Below, piece after piece: positions 16,905-26,520 of a DNA stretch of 64,000 bases (its first letter is position 1; every line of letters begins with the position of its first letter). This DNA comes from Shewanella sediminis HAW-EB3 (GTDB lineage: Bacteria; Pseudomonadota; Gammaproteobacteria; Enterobacterales; Shewanellaceae), in contig NC_009831.1 in NCBI RefSeq assembly GCF_000018025.1, positions 3,720,001 through 3,784,000 on the forward strand, given 5' to 3'. Made by a program: the position numbers and the translations under genes. A model generated the notes under the pieces. The model was not told the origin of the DNA. It saw only the letters and a list, made by a program, of their open reading frames with translations, and did no database searches.

Positions 16905-18060
16905 AAAAATAGCTGTGTTCACAGGAACCCGAGCTGACTACGGATTACTGTATTGGCTAATCTCTGACATTCAGGCCGCTGAGGAGCTGACTCTTCAACT
17001 TATCGTTTCGGGTAGTCACCTGTCACCTGAGTTTGGTAATACGTTTGAAAAGATAGAGAAAGATGGATTTCATATTGATGAAAAAATTGAAATGTTACTC
17101 TCCTCTAATTCGGCAATTGGCACAGCCAAGAGTATGGGCTTAGGGGTCATTGGGTATGCAGAGGCACTCGATAGACTAAGACCCGATGTACTCGTCATTT
17201 TGGGTGATCGGTTTGAAGCGCTCTCAATGGCACAAACGGCAACCATTATGGGCATTGCGATATTGCATATCCACGGTGGTGAAATTACCGAGGGCGCCTA
17301 TGATGATGCGATTAGACATGCAATAACGAAACTGAGTCTGGTTCATTGCACATCTACCGAGACATATCGGCAACGTGTGATCCAGATGGGTGAATCCCCT
17401 GACAGAGTTCACCATGTGGGCGCTATAGGTCTGGATCATATTCATCGTAGTAAGCTCATGACAAAAAAGGAGTTATCTGAGTCATTAGGTTTTGATTTAA
17501 CGGCTCCCTATTTTTTAGTCACTTATCATCCTGTCACACTCGATGATGAACCCGCTGAAGACACATTTAATGCATTATTGACGAGTCTGAACCAGTTTGG
17601 CTCTCACCAGGTCATTATCACTTACCCCAATGCAGACAATGGTGGCAGAGGCATTATTACCAGGCTTGAAGAGTATGCAGGTAACTCTCAGGGAAGAGTG
17701 CTGGCCATTCCCTCTCTGGGACAAGTCAGGTATTTAAGTGCGGTTAACAATGCGACAGCCGTTATAGGCAACTCTTCGAGTGGTATTATTGAAGTCCCCT
17801 CATTTAATGTGCCAACAGTCAATATTGGTTGCCGGCAACAGGGGCGTCTTACCGCCGATAGTGTGATCAACTGTCAGCCTGATACCGCTTCTATAACCGA
17901 GGCGATAACCCAGGCAATTGATCAATTGCCGGTGCTTCAACAGACCCCGGTCTCTAACCCCTATGGCCAGGGCAAGGCCAGTCAAGCCATTATAAAAATT
18001 CTCACAGAAATGAGCCGTAAGCCGATAAAATCATTTTACGATATTAAGGTTGAAAACTAG
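16897..18060 (+). CDS. legG: Hydrolysing 2-epimerase LegG (NeuC family)
   Basis: A 387-residue GT-B-fold enzyme of the NeuC/LegG family, which removes the nucleotide and epimerises C2 to give free 2,4-diacetamido-2,4,6-trideoxymannose. Family motifs are GTRADYG (10-16), LGDRFEALSMA, HIHGGEITEGAYDDAIRHA and GNSSSGIIEVPSF. This hydrolysing epimerase separates legionaminic or sialic acid routes from pseudaminic acid synthesis, which uses PseG. It overlaps legC by eight bases and is one base from legI. Confidence 0.92.
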   Translation: MPRKIAVFTGTRADYGLLYWLISDIQAAEELTLQLIVSGSHLSPEFGNTFEKIEKDGFHIDEKIEMLLSSNSAIGTAKSMGLGVIGYAEALDRLRPDVLVILGDRFEALSMAQTATIMGIAILHIHGGEITEGAYDDAIRHAITKLSLVHCTSTETYRQRVIQMGESPDRVHHVGAIGLDHIHRSKLMTKKELSESLGFDLTAPYFLVTYHPVTLDDEPAEDTFNALLTSLNQFGSHQVIITYPNADNGGRGIITRLEEYAGNSQGRVLAIPSLGQVRYLSAVNNATAVIGNSSSGIIEVPSFNVPTVNIGCRQQGRLTADSVINCQPDTASITEAITQAIDQLPVLQQTPVSNPYGQGKASQAIIKILTEMSRKPIKSFYDIKVEN

Positions 18061-18061
18061 T

Positions 18062-19135
18062 ATGACTTTAGTTATTGCCGAAGCCGGTGTTAATCACAAT
18101 GGCAGTGAAGAGATTGCGATTGCCCTGATCGATGCAGCCTATAAGGCTGGGGCCGACATCGTAAAGTTTCAAACTTTTAAAGCAAAAAACTTAGTCACCG
18201 CAACCGCTGAGCAAGCCGATTATCAGGTTACAAATACAAACAAAGTCGAATCTCAGCTTTCGATGTTGAGCCGTTTAGAGCTAAGCTATGAAGCCCATCG
18301 ACGCCTGATAGATCACTGTCAAAAACTTGGAATCCAGTTTTTATCTACGGCATTTGACTCTGAAAGTTTGAGCTTTCTAGTAAACAAACTTCAGCTTAAA
18401 ACATTGAAAATTGCATCGGGAGAGATCACCAATGCCCCCTTTGTTCTCGAGCATGCCCGTACAGGCTGCGATCTGATTTTATCCACGGGCATGTCAACCT
18501 TAGCCGACATCGAATCTGCACTGGGGGTTATCGCATTCGGTTTAACAGCGACGCCCGATACCAAGCCAGGTATTGAGGCCTTTCAGACCGCCTATGCCTC
18601 GGTCGAGGGACAAGAAGCACTAAAAACTAAGCTGAAGTTACTACATTGCACCACCGAATACCCCGCACCATTTAATGAGATAAACCTCAAGGCGATGGAC
18701 ACCTTAGCGTCGGCTTTCTGTCTTGATGTCGGATATTCAGATCACAGTCAAGGGATCACCATTCCCATCGCCGCAACCGCTCGCGGCGCGTGTGTCATTG
18801 AAAAGCATTTTACCTTAGACAAAGAGATGCCGGGCCCCGATCATAAGGCTTCCATAGAACCAAAGGAGCTAACGGAGATGGTGGCAGCTATTCGCACCGT
18901 CGAACTCGCTATGGGAAGTGGTATTAAGACACCACAACTTTCCGAATTAAAAAATCTTAAAGTTGTCAGAAAAAGCTTAGTTACGACTCGAGCCATTCAA
19001 AAAGGCGAGAATTTCTCGACCAATAATCTCGCGGTAAAAAGGCCTGGCACAGGCACCAGTCCTTATCAATATTGGCAACGACTCGACACTAAAGCGAGTA
19101 GAGATTACGCCGCCGGGGAGGTGATTTTTGATTAA
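18062..19135 (+). CDS. legI: Legionaminic acid synthase LegI (NeuB family)
   Basis: Condenses phosphoenolpyruvate with the hexose from LegG to give the nine-carbon legionaminic acid. The 357-residue protein has the NeuB TIM barrel (IAEAGVNHNG at 5-14, KFQTFKAKNLVT, STAFDSESL, HCTTEYP, DVGYSDHSQG, EKHFTLDKEMPGPDHKAS). A C-terminal SAF/antifreeze-like domain (about 295-357) contributes substrate binding. Start ATG 18062 lies one base after the legG stop; a TTG four codons earlier is inside legG. The end overlaps the next gene by eight bases. Confidence 0.93.
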   Translation: MTLVIAEAGVNHNGSEEIAIALIDAAYKAGADIVKFQTFKAKNLVTATAEQADYQVTNTNKVESQLSMLSRLELSYEAHRRLIDHCQKLGIQFLSTAFDSESLSFLVNKLQLKTLKIASGEITNAPFVLEHARTGCDLILSTGMSTLADIESALGVIAFGLTATPDTKPGIEAFQTAYASVEGQEALKTKLKLLHCTTEYPAPFNEINLKAMDTLASAFCLDVGYSDHSQGITIPIAATARGACVIEKHFTLDKEMPGPDHKASIEPKELTEMVAAIRTVELAMGSGIKTPQLSELKNLKVVRKSLVTTRAIQKGENFSTNNLAVKRPGTGTSPYQYWQRLDTKASRDYAAGEVIFD

Positions 19136-19766
19136 GCCGATAATCATGATCGGCTCAGGAGGTCACGCTAGTGTTCTCGCCGATATCTTACTTCAGCAAG
19201 AATACACTTTACTGGCAGCGATTAGCCCGGATAAAGGCAACAGCCCACTCTTCAAAAACATTCAACATTTTGATTCTGATGATGATATTTTACAATTCTC
19301 TCCGGATGAGGTTAAATTAGTTAATGGTTTAGGCTCATTACCAAATCAAAATTTACGCAATGAGATTTTTGACTATTTTAGTCAACTCGGCTACCAATTC
19401 GAGACAGTGATCTCCCGGGATGCAATAGTATCTCCATATTCGAGTATTGCCGCCGGAGCACAAGTGTTAACCGGCGCGATAATTCAAACTGGTGCAATGA
19501 TTGGGAGCAACAGCATTGTCAACTCGGGGGCAATCGTCGAACACAACTGCCATATCGGCATACATAACCACATAGCGCCAGGTGCGACGATATGTGGCGG
19601 GGTTCACACGGGTGCACATGTCCATATTGGGACTGGCGCCAATGTCATCCAAAGTGTTTCGATTGGCAAGCATAGTGTCGTTGCTGCCGGCGCTACGGTT
19701 ACAAAAGATATGCCTGATAATTCCATCGCTTATGGTTACAGAAGCAAGATAGAGATAAGGTCATAA
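19128..19766 (+). CDS. legH: NeuD/PglD-type sugar N-acetyltransferase (LegH role)
   Basis: A 212-residue left-handed beta-helix acetyltransferase. It has a small Rossmann-like N-terminal domain (IIMIGSGGHASVLADIL) and hexapeptide repeats from about residue 95, with the likely catalytic His139 in IVEHNCHIG. PglD/LegH proteins acetylate the 4-amino group after LegC; NeuD proteins O-acetylate sialic acid. Within this operon the LegH step is otherwise unfilled, so the LegH role is favoured (inference). The TTG start at 19128 is supported by GGAGGTGA just upstream. The next gene begins two bases after its stop. Confidence 0.8.
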   Translation: MIKPIIMIGSGGHASVLADILLQQEYTLLAAISPDKGNSPLFKNIQHFDSDDDILQFSPDEVKLVNGLGSLPNQNLRNEIFDYFSQLGYQFETVISRDAIVSPYSSIAAGAQVLTGAIIQTGAMIGSNSIVNSGAIVEHNCHIGIHNHIAPGATICGGVHTGAHVHIGTGANVIQSVSIGKHSVVAAGATVTKDMPDNSIAYGYRSKIEIRS

Positions 19767-19767
19767 T

Positions 19768-20826
19768 ATGAGTCAAATATTGAGCAAAGTGACAATATCA
19801 CCAGAAAAGACACTCCGTGATGCTCTGGAGTTGATTAACTCACAAGCATTACAAGTCGCATTAGTCACCGATCACGACAAGCACCTTTTAGGTGTTATCA
19901 CTGATGGTGATATTCGTCGCGGTCTACTCAATAACCTGTCACTCGATGCACTCGTGACTGAAGTAATGAACAGGAACCCCAGAACAGCTTCTCCTTCAAC
20001 GTCTAAGAAGAAACTGCTTCAACTCATGCAACAGCACAGTATATTATCTATCCCACTCGTTAAAGACCATATTCTTGTGGGACTCGAAACCTTAAAGAGT
20101 GCCCAACAACAAACTAATCATGCAAACCCAGTACTTATCATGGCTGGAGGCTTTGGTACGCGCCTAAAACCTCTTACAGATAAGTGCCCTAAGCCTATGC
20201 TCAAGGTTGGAAACAAGCCAATACTGGAAATTGCGCTGTTTAACTTTATCCAAGCGGGCTTCTCAAATTTCTATATCTCTACCCATTATATGCCTGAGCA
20301 GATAAAGGAGCATTTCGGCGATGGCAGCCAATGGAACGTGAAGATATCCTATCTTCATGAAGAGACTCCCTTAGGTACAGGTGGAGCGGTAGGGCTACTG
20401 CCAACCGATATTCCCCAGTTACCCGCGATAGTCATGAACGGCGATATTTTAACTAAAGTGGATTTTCAACTTTTACTCAAATTCCATGAGGATAATGATG
20501 CCGACGCCACCATGTGTGTCAGAGAATATGACTATCAAATCCCCTACGGCGTGATCAGTGGTAGTGGAAATCGCATCACAGATATGGTCGAAAAGCCTGT
20601 ACAACGCTTTTTTGTCAATGCGGGGATTTATGTTATCAACCAAGATATTATAAAAAGTGTTTCCGCTAACACCTATATTGATATGCCAACACTTCTTGAA
20701 CAGAAAATAGCAGATAAGGGGGAAGTTCTTATGTTCCCACTCCATGAATACTGGCTCGATATTGGCCGTATGGATGACTTTAAACAAGCCCAGGTTGATA
20801 TCTGCGCCTTTGGTTTAGAACGATGA
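19768..20826 (+). CDS. ptmE: CBS-domain sugar-1-phosphate nucleotidyltransferase, PtmE-like
   Basis: Two CBS domains (residues about 5-115) are fused to a nucleotidyltransferase (about 122-350) with the signature AGGFGTRLKPLTDKCPKPML (126-145) and GDILTKVDF. In Campylobacter jejuni PtmE has this architecture and makes GDP-glucosamine for the legionaminic pathway, so the same is inferred here. No phosphoglucosamine mutase gene lies in the operon; housekeeping GlmM would supply the substrate. It overlaps the next gene by four bases. The CBS pair suggests control by an adenine nucleotide. Confidence 0.85.
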   Translation: MSQILSKVTISPEKTLRDALELINSQALQVALVTDHDKHLLGVITDGDIRRGLLNNLSLDALVTEVMNRNPRTASPSTSKKKLLQLMQQHSILSIPLVKDHILVGLETLKSAQQQTNHANPVLIMAGGFGTRLKPLTDKCPKPMLKVGNKPILEIALFNFIQAGFSNFYISTHYMPEQIKEHFGDGSQWNVKISYLHEETPLGTGGAVGLLPTDIPQLPAIVMNGDILTKVDFQLLLKFHEDNDADATMCVREYDYQIPYGVISGSGNRITDMVEKPVQRFFVNAGIYVINQDIIKSVSANTYIDMPTLLEQKIADKGEVLMFPLHEYWLDIGRMDDFKQAQVDICAFGLER

Positions 20827-21803
20827 AAACAATTGCAGTAATTGGTCTGGGCAATATCGCTAAGCGCCATAGACAAAACCTTAAGCTTATTTATCCTGAA
20901 GCGACGATTATCGCATTATCTGCCAGTGGCAGGAGACCAAGCGAAAAAATCGAATTTGCCGATGTGTTACTTACCAATCTTATGTCGGTCATAGAAAGTA
21001 AACCTGAACTTGTCATTGTCGCCTCCCCAGCGCCATTCCATGAGCATCATGCCAGTGAGTTTATTAAGCGTCGTATCCCGGTATTGATTGAAAAGCCAAT
21101 CGCATCAGAACCTCAAAGTTCCCAACGCTTGCTTGAGCTCACTCAAGAGTATTCGGCCCAAGTCATGGTGGGTTACTGTTTAAGATATTTAAGCTCTGCA
21201 ATTGAGATGAAACAGCTTTTATCGCAAAATTTTATCGGAGAAATATACAACTTCACGGCCAGTGTAGGGCAGTATCTGCCCGATTGGCGACCCAATAAAC
21301 ACTATGCAGATTCAGTCTCAGCCAATGAATCACTCGGTGGTGGTGCTCTACTCGAATTAAGTCATGAGCTGGATTACTTACACTGGTTATTAGGCCCTTT
21401 AGAGCTCGAATATGCTCAACTTAGAAGTACAAAGGAACTGAAGTTAGAAGTTGAAGAGATTGCCGATCTTGTATTGACCAACCAGAAAGGGACCATTTGT
21501 TCTCTCCACATGGATTTCATCCAAAAGCAGCCCCAAAGAGAGTGCACATTTATTGGCTCAAAAGGCCGACTACATTGGGACTTATTAGCGAATACTATCA
21601 CTCATCACTGTAGTGAAGGCACACAAATCCTATGTTCGGAACCTGAATGGGACAAAAACCAAATGTACTTAAATATGGTGACTGAGTTTATTGCCAATAT
21701 TCAGCGTGGAAAAAACTCAACGTTATCTTTGGAAGACGCTAACCAGACTGTAAAACTTATCGCTCAAATTAAGCATGAAGCGGTATGGGGAGTCGTTCAA
21801 TGA
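20823..21803 (+). CDS. ptmF: Gfo/Idh/MocA-family oxidoreductase, PtmF-like
   Basis: NAD(P)-dependent oxidoreductase-like protein of 326 residues. It shows the Rossmann motif IAVIGLGNIAKRH and the EKP motif (Glu90-Lys91-Pro92 in VLIEKPIASE), followed by the alpha/beta C-terminal domain. The gene order nucleotidyltransferase, this protein, CMP-transferase, SDR matches the C. jejuni ptmE-ptmF-ptmB-ptmA order from memory. The precise reaction is not certain; it may act on a sugar of the nonulosonic acid pathway or create a side-chain variant. It is joined to its neighbours by ATGA overlaps on both sides. Confidence 0.75.
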   Translation: MKTIAVIGLGNIAKRHRQNLKLIYPEATIIALSASGRRPSEKIEFADVLLTNLMSVIESKPELVIVASPAPFHEHHASEFIKRRIPVLIEKPIASEPQSSQRLLELTQEYSAQVMVGYCLRYLSSAIEMKQLLSQNFIGEIYNFTASVGQYLPDWRPNKHYADSVSANESLGGGALLELSHELDYLHWLLGPLELEYAQLRSTKELKLEVEEIADLVLTNQKGTICSLHMDFIQKQPQRECTFIGSKGRLHWDLLANTITHHCSEGTQILCSEPEWDKNQMYLNMVTEFIANIQRGKNSTLSLEDANQTVKLIAQIKHEAVWGVVQ

Positions 21804-22501
21804 AGCAATATGCATTTATCTTTGCTCGTGGAGGTTCTAAAGGTCTTCCCAGGAAAAACATCCGAAAGTTACTCGGTAAACCACTCATTCTCTATTCAAT
21901 CGAAACAGCACTCAAGGTCGCCGATATAGATAAAGTGTTTATATCAACTGATGATGATGAGATTGCCAGTATAGGTTTAGCGGCTGGAGCAGAGGTTATC
22001 CCAAGACCTGCCCAATTAGCAGACGATACCTCTCCAGAGTGGTTGGCATGGCAACATGCTGTAACCTGGGTCACTGAAAAATATGGTAAATTCGACCAAT
22101 TTATTAGTTTGCCGGCAACCAGTCCCCTAAGAAGTGTCGAAGACGTGGAGTCGGCTATAGTTAAGCTAAATGACAGTAAAGCAGATATATGCATATCTAC
22201 AACCCCGGCTAGCCGTAGCCCATACTTTAATATGATAAAAGAGACTGGTTCAGGCTATATTGAGCTCGTCAATACCGATGCCGGTGGTGCTATATACCGT
22301 CGGCAAGATGCACCTGAAGTCTACGATATTACAACTGTAGTTTATGTATCGACCCCAAACTATGTTCTCAGGGAAACTAGCCTTTTTGCTGGACGGGTGG
22401 CTCATACAATAGTACCTAAAGATAGAGCTATTGATATTGATGATATATACGACTTTAAACTGGCTGAAGCAATTTTAAGCAGTAAAGGACAGGTATGTTA
22501 A
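21800..22501 (+). CDS. legF: CMP-legionaminic acid synthetase LegF/PtmB
   Basis: Acylneuraminate cytidylyltransferase family, 233 residues. It activates the nonulosonic acid with CTP to give the CMP-sugar used by the flagellin glycosyltransferase. The CTP-binding motif ARGGSKGLPRKNIRKLLGKP lies at about 9-28, and SLPATSPLRSVEDVESAI and DIDDIYDFKLAE are also present. The start ATG 21800 overlaps the ptmF stop (ATGA); a possible upstream start lies inside ptmF. The stop overlaps ptmA. Confidence 0.92.
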   Translation: MKQYAFIFARGGSKGLPRKNIRKLLGKPLILYSIETALKVADIDKVFISTDDDEIASIGLAAGAEVIPRPAQLADDTSPEWLAWQHAVTWVTEKYGKFDQFISLPATSPLRSVEDVESAIVKLNDSKADICISTTPASRSPYFNMIKETGSGYIELVNTDAGGAIYRRQDAPEVYDITTVVYVSTPNYVLRETSLFAGRVAHTIVPKDRAIDIDDIYDFKLAEAILSSKGQVC

Positions 22502-23253
22502 AAGGTAAAACGATTCTAATCACTGGAGCAGGCGGACTACTCGGTTCTCAAATAACCTCTTCACTTGTTACCAAAGGTGCAAATGTTATAGCGACTGATA
22601 TCTCAGTTTCTGCGATGTCGGATAAATTAGAAATGTTAATGGACATTAAGAGCGAATTACTGACTTTAATCGAGCTGGACTCTACAGATGAGCAAGCCAT
22701 GAAAGCGTTTTTTTCAACACAGACTGAACTTCATGGCGCTGTGAATTGCACATACCCCAGAAACAAACAATATGGGAATTCATTCTTAGAAGTATCCTTG
22801 GACAGCTTTAACGAAAACGTCTCGCTGCACTTAGGCTCCTCTTTTCTGTTTATGCAGCAATGCGCCACACAATTCCTTAAACAGCAAGCACCCATGTCTG
22901 TTGTCAATATCTCATCCATTTATGGCGTTGTCGCACCAAAGTTTTCACTCTATGACGGCACACCTATGACCATGCCTGTCGAGTATGCCGCCATAAAATC
23001 AGCTCTGTTACACCTCAACAAATATGTGACGGCTTTTGTTAAAGACAGCCGTTTTAGAGTCAACAGTATAAGCCCTGGCGGGATTTTAGATAACCAGCCT
23101 GAGGAGTTTCTCGCCGCATATAAAAATGAGACTCATGGTCATGGAATGCTCTCACCAGACGATATGACGGGTTCAGTTATCTTTTTACTTTCAGAGCAAG
23201 CGAAATATATCACCGGGCAAAATATAATCATTGATGATGGGTTTACGGTATAA
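22495..23253 (+). CDS. ptmA: SDR oxidoreductase PtmA
   Basis: Classical short-chain dehydrogenase of 252 residues with TGAGGLLG (10-17), NISSIYG and the catalytic YAAIK (Tyr164, Lys168), ending in the family-typical GQNIIIDDGFTV. PtmA proteins occur in flagellin modification loci next to ptmB and were first described in Campylobacter. The exact step is unsettled; reduction during formation of a legionaminic acid variant is plausible. It overlaps legF by seven bases and is followed after three bases by an acyltransferase. Confidence 0.82.
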   Translation: MLKGKTILITGAGGLLGSQITSSLVTKGANVIATDISVSAMSDKLEMLMDIKSELLTLIELDSTDEQAMKAFFSTQTELHGAVNCTYPRNKQYGNSFLEVSLDSFNENVSLHLGSSFLFMQQCATQFLKQQAPMSVVNISSIYGVVAPKFSLYDGTPMTMPVEYAAIKSALLHLNKYVTAFVKDSRFRVNSISPGGILDNQPEEFLAAYKNETHGHGMLSPDDMTGSVIFLLSEQAKYITGQNIIIDDGFTV

Positions 23254-23256
23254 ATT

Positions 23257-23808
23257 ATGATCCAGAAACTTAGATATTGGCTCAAGGTTAAACGAATAGG
23301 TCCAGATATACCTCTGACTCACTTTCTGCTGCACTCCAAGCGACTCGGTACTTGGTTGTGTAAGAAAAAATTTGCAAAATTTGGTCACAATAGTGCTATG
23401 AGACCGGGAAGCTATGCGATCTGCTGTGACCATATCAGCATAGGCAATGAAGTAGTCCTGAGACCTGGTACTATGCTTTTTGGATCAGGCCATGGTTCTA
23501 AATCTGTCAACATCACCATCGAAGACTTAGTCTTAATCGGTTCGGGAGTTCATATCTATACAGCTAATCATGAGTTTACCGATCCCGAACAACCGATTTT
23601 TTCACAGGGTCATAAACCTATTCAGCCTGTGCTAATCAGCAAAGGAGCCTGGTTAGGTGCCAACGCCATCATTTTACCAGGTGTTACAATTGGCCAAAAC
23701 AGTGTTGTTGGAGCGGGCTCAGTGGTAACTAAAGACGTCCCTCCTTTCACGGTCGTTGCAGGACAACCTGCGAAAATTATAAAGCAGCTAAGACAACCGG
23801 TTATTTAA
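23257..23808 (+). CDS. Hexapeptide-repeat acyltransferase
   Basis: Left-handed beta-helix acyltransferase of the maltose/galactoside/NodL type (183 residues): hexapeptide repeats ISIGNEVVLRPGTMLFG and WLGANAIILPGVTIGQNSVV, the catalytic-type His in YTANHEF, and the closing VTKDVPPFTVVAGQPAKIIK. It is a second acyltransferase beside the LegH-like one and would probably decorate the nonulosonic acid or another glycan with an extra O- or N-acyl group. It is the last tightly linked gene of the operon; the next gene is about 150 nt away. Confidence 0.85.
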   Translation: MIQKLRYWLKVKRIGPDIPLTHFLLHSKRLGTWLCKKKFAKFGHNSAMRPGSYAICCDHISIGNEVVLRPGTMLFGSGHGSKSVNITIEDLVLIGSGVHIYTANHEFTDPEQPIFSQGHKPIQPVLISKGAWLGANAIILPGVTIGQNSVVGAGSVVTKDVPPFTVVAGQPAKIIKQLRQPVI

Positions 23809-23956
23809 ACAAGACTACTCGTAATATCAATACTTTACTTATAAGATTAAAGCAATATAACAATAGCCGCTATATAGCGAAAGAGCAGCGCTGCATGCGT
23901 TATTTTAGACATTAAATTGACATTTACCTTCCCTAGTAATGTTTAATGAGGAACTG

Positions 23957-26482
23957 ATGCTATTAACTGAATCCAACATACAAAATACTTTTTCAATTAG
24001 TCCGTTTGATGAATATTATCTGCCGAGTGTCAATAGGCATATGTTTGATACTATTGATTCTAAAACGCAATATGATAAAAAATTCAAAAACGACTTCGCC
24101 AAAGAGGATACACTAAATATCGTCGTTGGAATGGATTCAGGGCTATTAGTTAACTACTTGTTAGAGCAAGGAGTGCCTAAAGGAAGTATTTTTATCTTTG
24201 TTGAGCTAGATGCAGTGCTCGAACTGCTAAACATCGATATCCCTAAGAGTCTATCAGACAAATTATTCATTTATAGTTTGGAAGAGTTTCAAGATAACTT
24301 TCCATCTGTAGCCTATGGCATCTACATACTTAAAAATAACGTAAAACACCATAGAAGCTTGGCCGCAACCTCAAGCCATCTCCCAGAATACAGCATATTT
24401 AACCGACAAATAATTAAAATGCTAGAGGCTGAAGATTTAGAACAAAACCAAAACTCATCTCAAAAAGTTTATTATAAACAACAATTTAAGAACATTTCTG
24501 AAAATGTACAACCCGCATCACTATTGAGTAATAAATTTAATGGAAAAACCTGCTTGGTTGTCGCAGGAGGACCATCACTCGATGACAATATCGACTGGAT
24601 AAAGAATAATCATCAAAACCTGTTTATCATTGCTGTATCTCGAATCGCTGGTAAATTAGCAAAAGAAGGGATACCTCCCCACATCATCGTCTCAGTGGAT
24701 CCCTATGACTTTAGTTTTGAAGTGAATAGAGACATGATGGCTCTCGCCGACTCCAGTCTTTTTGTGAATTCATTCCATGTGAATTCAAGGCTCCTAGGTC
24801 AGTGGCAAGGGAAAAACCTATTTATGGACTACAAATACCCTTGGCAGTTAGAGTACACTGACAATATAGATACCATGGGCCCTACGGTTACCAATGCCTC
24901 TGTACACTTAGCAACCCAAATGGGATTTTCTCGTATCTTATTAACAGGTGTCGATCTCTGCTTCACAGATACGGGCTTCACCCACTCACAAGGCTCAGTG
25001 GAATCTAAAATAGGTCCAAATCTAGGGATCATGGGGCAATGGATAGAGACCTATGGAGGTAAGAAAGCTGAAACAGTAGTTCAACTAAAACTGGCCATGA
25101 ATGCCTTAGCAGGAGAAGCTTCTGCCAATCCAGAAATAGAATTCCTGAACCTTTCTCTCAATGCTGCCAAGATTAAAGGTATTACTCATCAAAATGTTGA
25201 CCAAATCCAGCTTTCTTCAAATGCTTGCTCGGCCACACAATTACTAGAATCAATTCCCGATTTAAGCATTGAAGACAGGAAACAAGATAATCTATTGTCT
25301 CAAAAAGAGTTCAGCAGATTCTACGATACATTAAATGACATCATACATCTCTCGGATGAAGCCCAAGATTTAAACAAACAGTTAAAAGAGCCAAAATCAC
25401 CAACAAATAAAACAAAAAAAAATACAAAAAGAATTGAGGCCATAGATAAAAAGTTCAACCAAAAATACGCTGGCGTCGCCCGATTGATCAAAACCTATGG
25501 TTTTTCCGAGTTTTCAGACTTTTTAACGACAAAGAAAACGGATGACTGGGATGCTGAACATTTGCACCAGATGTCCCATGATTACTATCAAGCCTTCAAA
25601 TCGATAGCTAAACAACTTTTAGAACTCGTCGACGACACCCGCACTCGATTAGACCATAGGCTTGATGAGCTATCCCCTGATGCAAAGTTGATCAAACTCG
25701 TAGAGTTTTGGCGAGAAGAAGAGCAACATGGCCGTGTTAACATCTGGCTTAAAACTCACCCAGATTGGGAATCAAATGAAAAATTATCAAAACAGCCTGA
25801 GCTGCTAAAAGAATATAAACAGCAGTTAATAGCGGTTAAAAATGAGTATTTAGAACAGCTGGCTATCGTACCCCAGAAGTATATCGATACAGTTAAAGAT
25901 ACTGCATCGATGGAAAATGTATTTGAAAAAATTATCGTACTTATCAGAGATGAAGATCATACAGGTCTTGTAAAGATGGCGACTAACCTAAAAAAACTTG
26001 CCGACAATGACGATGAAGCTAAGCGACTTTTCCATTTATCATATTCCCATCAATTATTAATTGAGAAAAAAGAGAGCCAAGCTCTAGAAGTGTTATTAGC
26101 ATTAGATGAGGCACTTCAATCTGAAATAGAGTTAAAAAAAATCACAACATTAGCGCTAAAGTTAGGTGAGTTAGACATCGCTGAAAAAGCAATGTCTCGT
26201 ATATCTGATTATAGTGATGAATATATGCCACAACATGCTCATGTTTTAAAGTTACAAGGTAGACTACAAGAGTCAATAAATCTCTATTTAGACTACCTTG
26301 AAAAGTACCCCTCTGATGTCACTACTTGGCTTAAGTTCGGTAGCTTCATGTTCGATATTGACCAGATACAAGCCGCTATCGATGCCTTTAGTCATGTTAT
26401 TCAATCCGATCCTGATAATCAGGTCGCGCTGAGTTATCTGTCCCGTATCGAGACTGCTCTTAACGCGAGTCAAGACACATAA
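23957..26482 (+). CDS. maf: Maf-family flagellin nonulosonic-acid glycosyltransferase
   Basis: Motility accessory factor (DUF115 / MptE-like) of 841 residues. Maf proteins transfer pseudaminic or legionaminic acid onto flagellin in the cytoplasm before export and are needed for motility where flagellin is glycosylated. The core spans about 190-420, with CLVVAGGPSLDDNIDWIK, PPHIIVSVDPYDFSFEVN, NASVHLATQMGFSRILLTGV and DLCFTDTGFTHSQG. After it come a Lys/Asn-rich helical region (about 460-510), further coiled segments, and a TPR-like C-terminus (LKLQGRLQESINLYLDYLEK; FSHVIQSDPDNQVALSYLSR). ATG 23957 with GAGGA just upstream is preferred to ATG 23939, which lacks a ribosome-binding site. Composition is more AT-rich than the flg genes. 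Confidence 0.88.
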   Translation: MLLTESNIQNTFSISPFDEYYLPSVNRHMFDTIDSKTQYDKKFKNDFAKEDTLNIVVGMDSGLLVNYLLEQGVPKGSIFIFVELDAVLELLNIDIPKSLSDKLFIYSLEEFQDNFPSVAYGIYILKNNVKHHRSLAATSSHLPEYSIFNRQIIKMLEAEDLEQNQNSSQKVYYKQQFKNISENVQPASLLSNKFNGKTCLVVAGGPSLDDNIDWIKNNHQNLFIIAVSRIAGKLAKEGIPPHIIVSVDPYDFSFEVNRDMMALADSSLFVNSFHVNSRLLGQWQGKNLFMDYKYPWQLEYTDNIDTMGPTVTNASVHLATQMGFSRILLTGVDLCFTDTGFTHSQGSVESKIGPNLGIMGQWIETYGGKKAETVVQLKLAMNALAGEASANPEIEFLNLSLNAAKIKGITHQNVDQIQLSSNACSATQLLESIPDLSIEDRKQDNLLSQKEFSRFYDTLNDIIHLSDEAQDLNKQLKEPKSPTNKTKKNTKRIEAIDKKFNQKYAGVARLIKTYGFSEFSDFLTTKKTDDWDAEHLHQMSHDYYQAFKSIAKQLLELVDDTRTRLDHRLDELSPDAKLIKLVEFWREEEQHGRVNIWLKTHPDWESNEKLSKQPELLKEYKQQLIAVKNEYLEQLAIVPQKYIDTVKDTASMENVFEKIIVLIRDEDHTGLVKMATNLKKLADNDDEAKRLFHLSYSHQLLIEKKESQALEVLLALDEALQSEIELKKITTLALKLGELDIAEKAMSRISDYSDEYMPQHAHVLKLQGRLQESINLYLDYLEKYPSDVTTWLKFGSFMFDIDQIQAAIDAFSHVIQSDPDNQVALSYLSRIETALNASQDT

Positions 26483-26520
26483 ACTGACATCTATTTCCCT
26501 AAGCCACCGCTAAACAGTAT

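Noticed and set aside
14505..22501. Pseudaminic or sialic acid pathway instead of legionaminic acid
   Set aside because: PseG and PseH are absent, a hydrolysing 2-epimerase is present, and the DegT aminotransferase and ptmE/ptmF/ptmA set match Leg loci; sialic acid synthesis would not need the dehydratase and aminotransferase.
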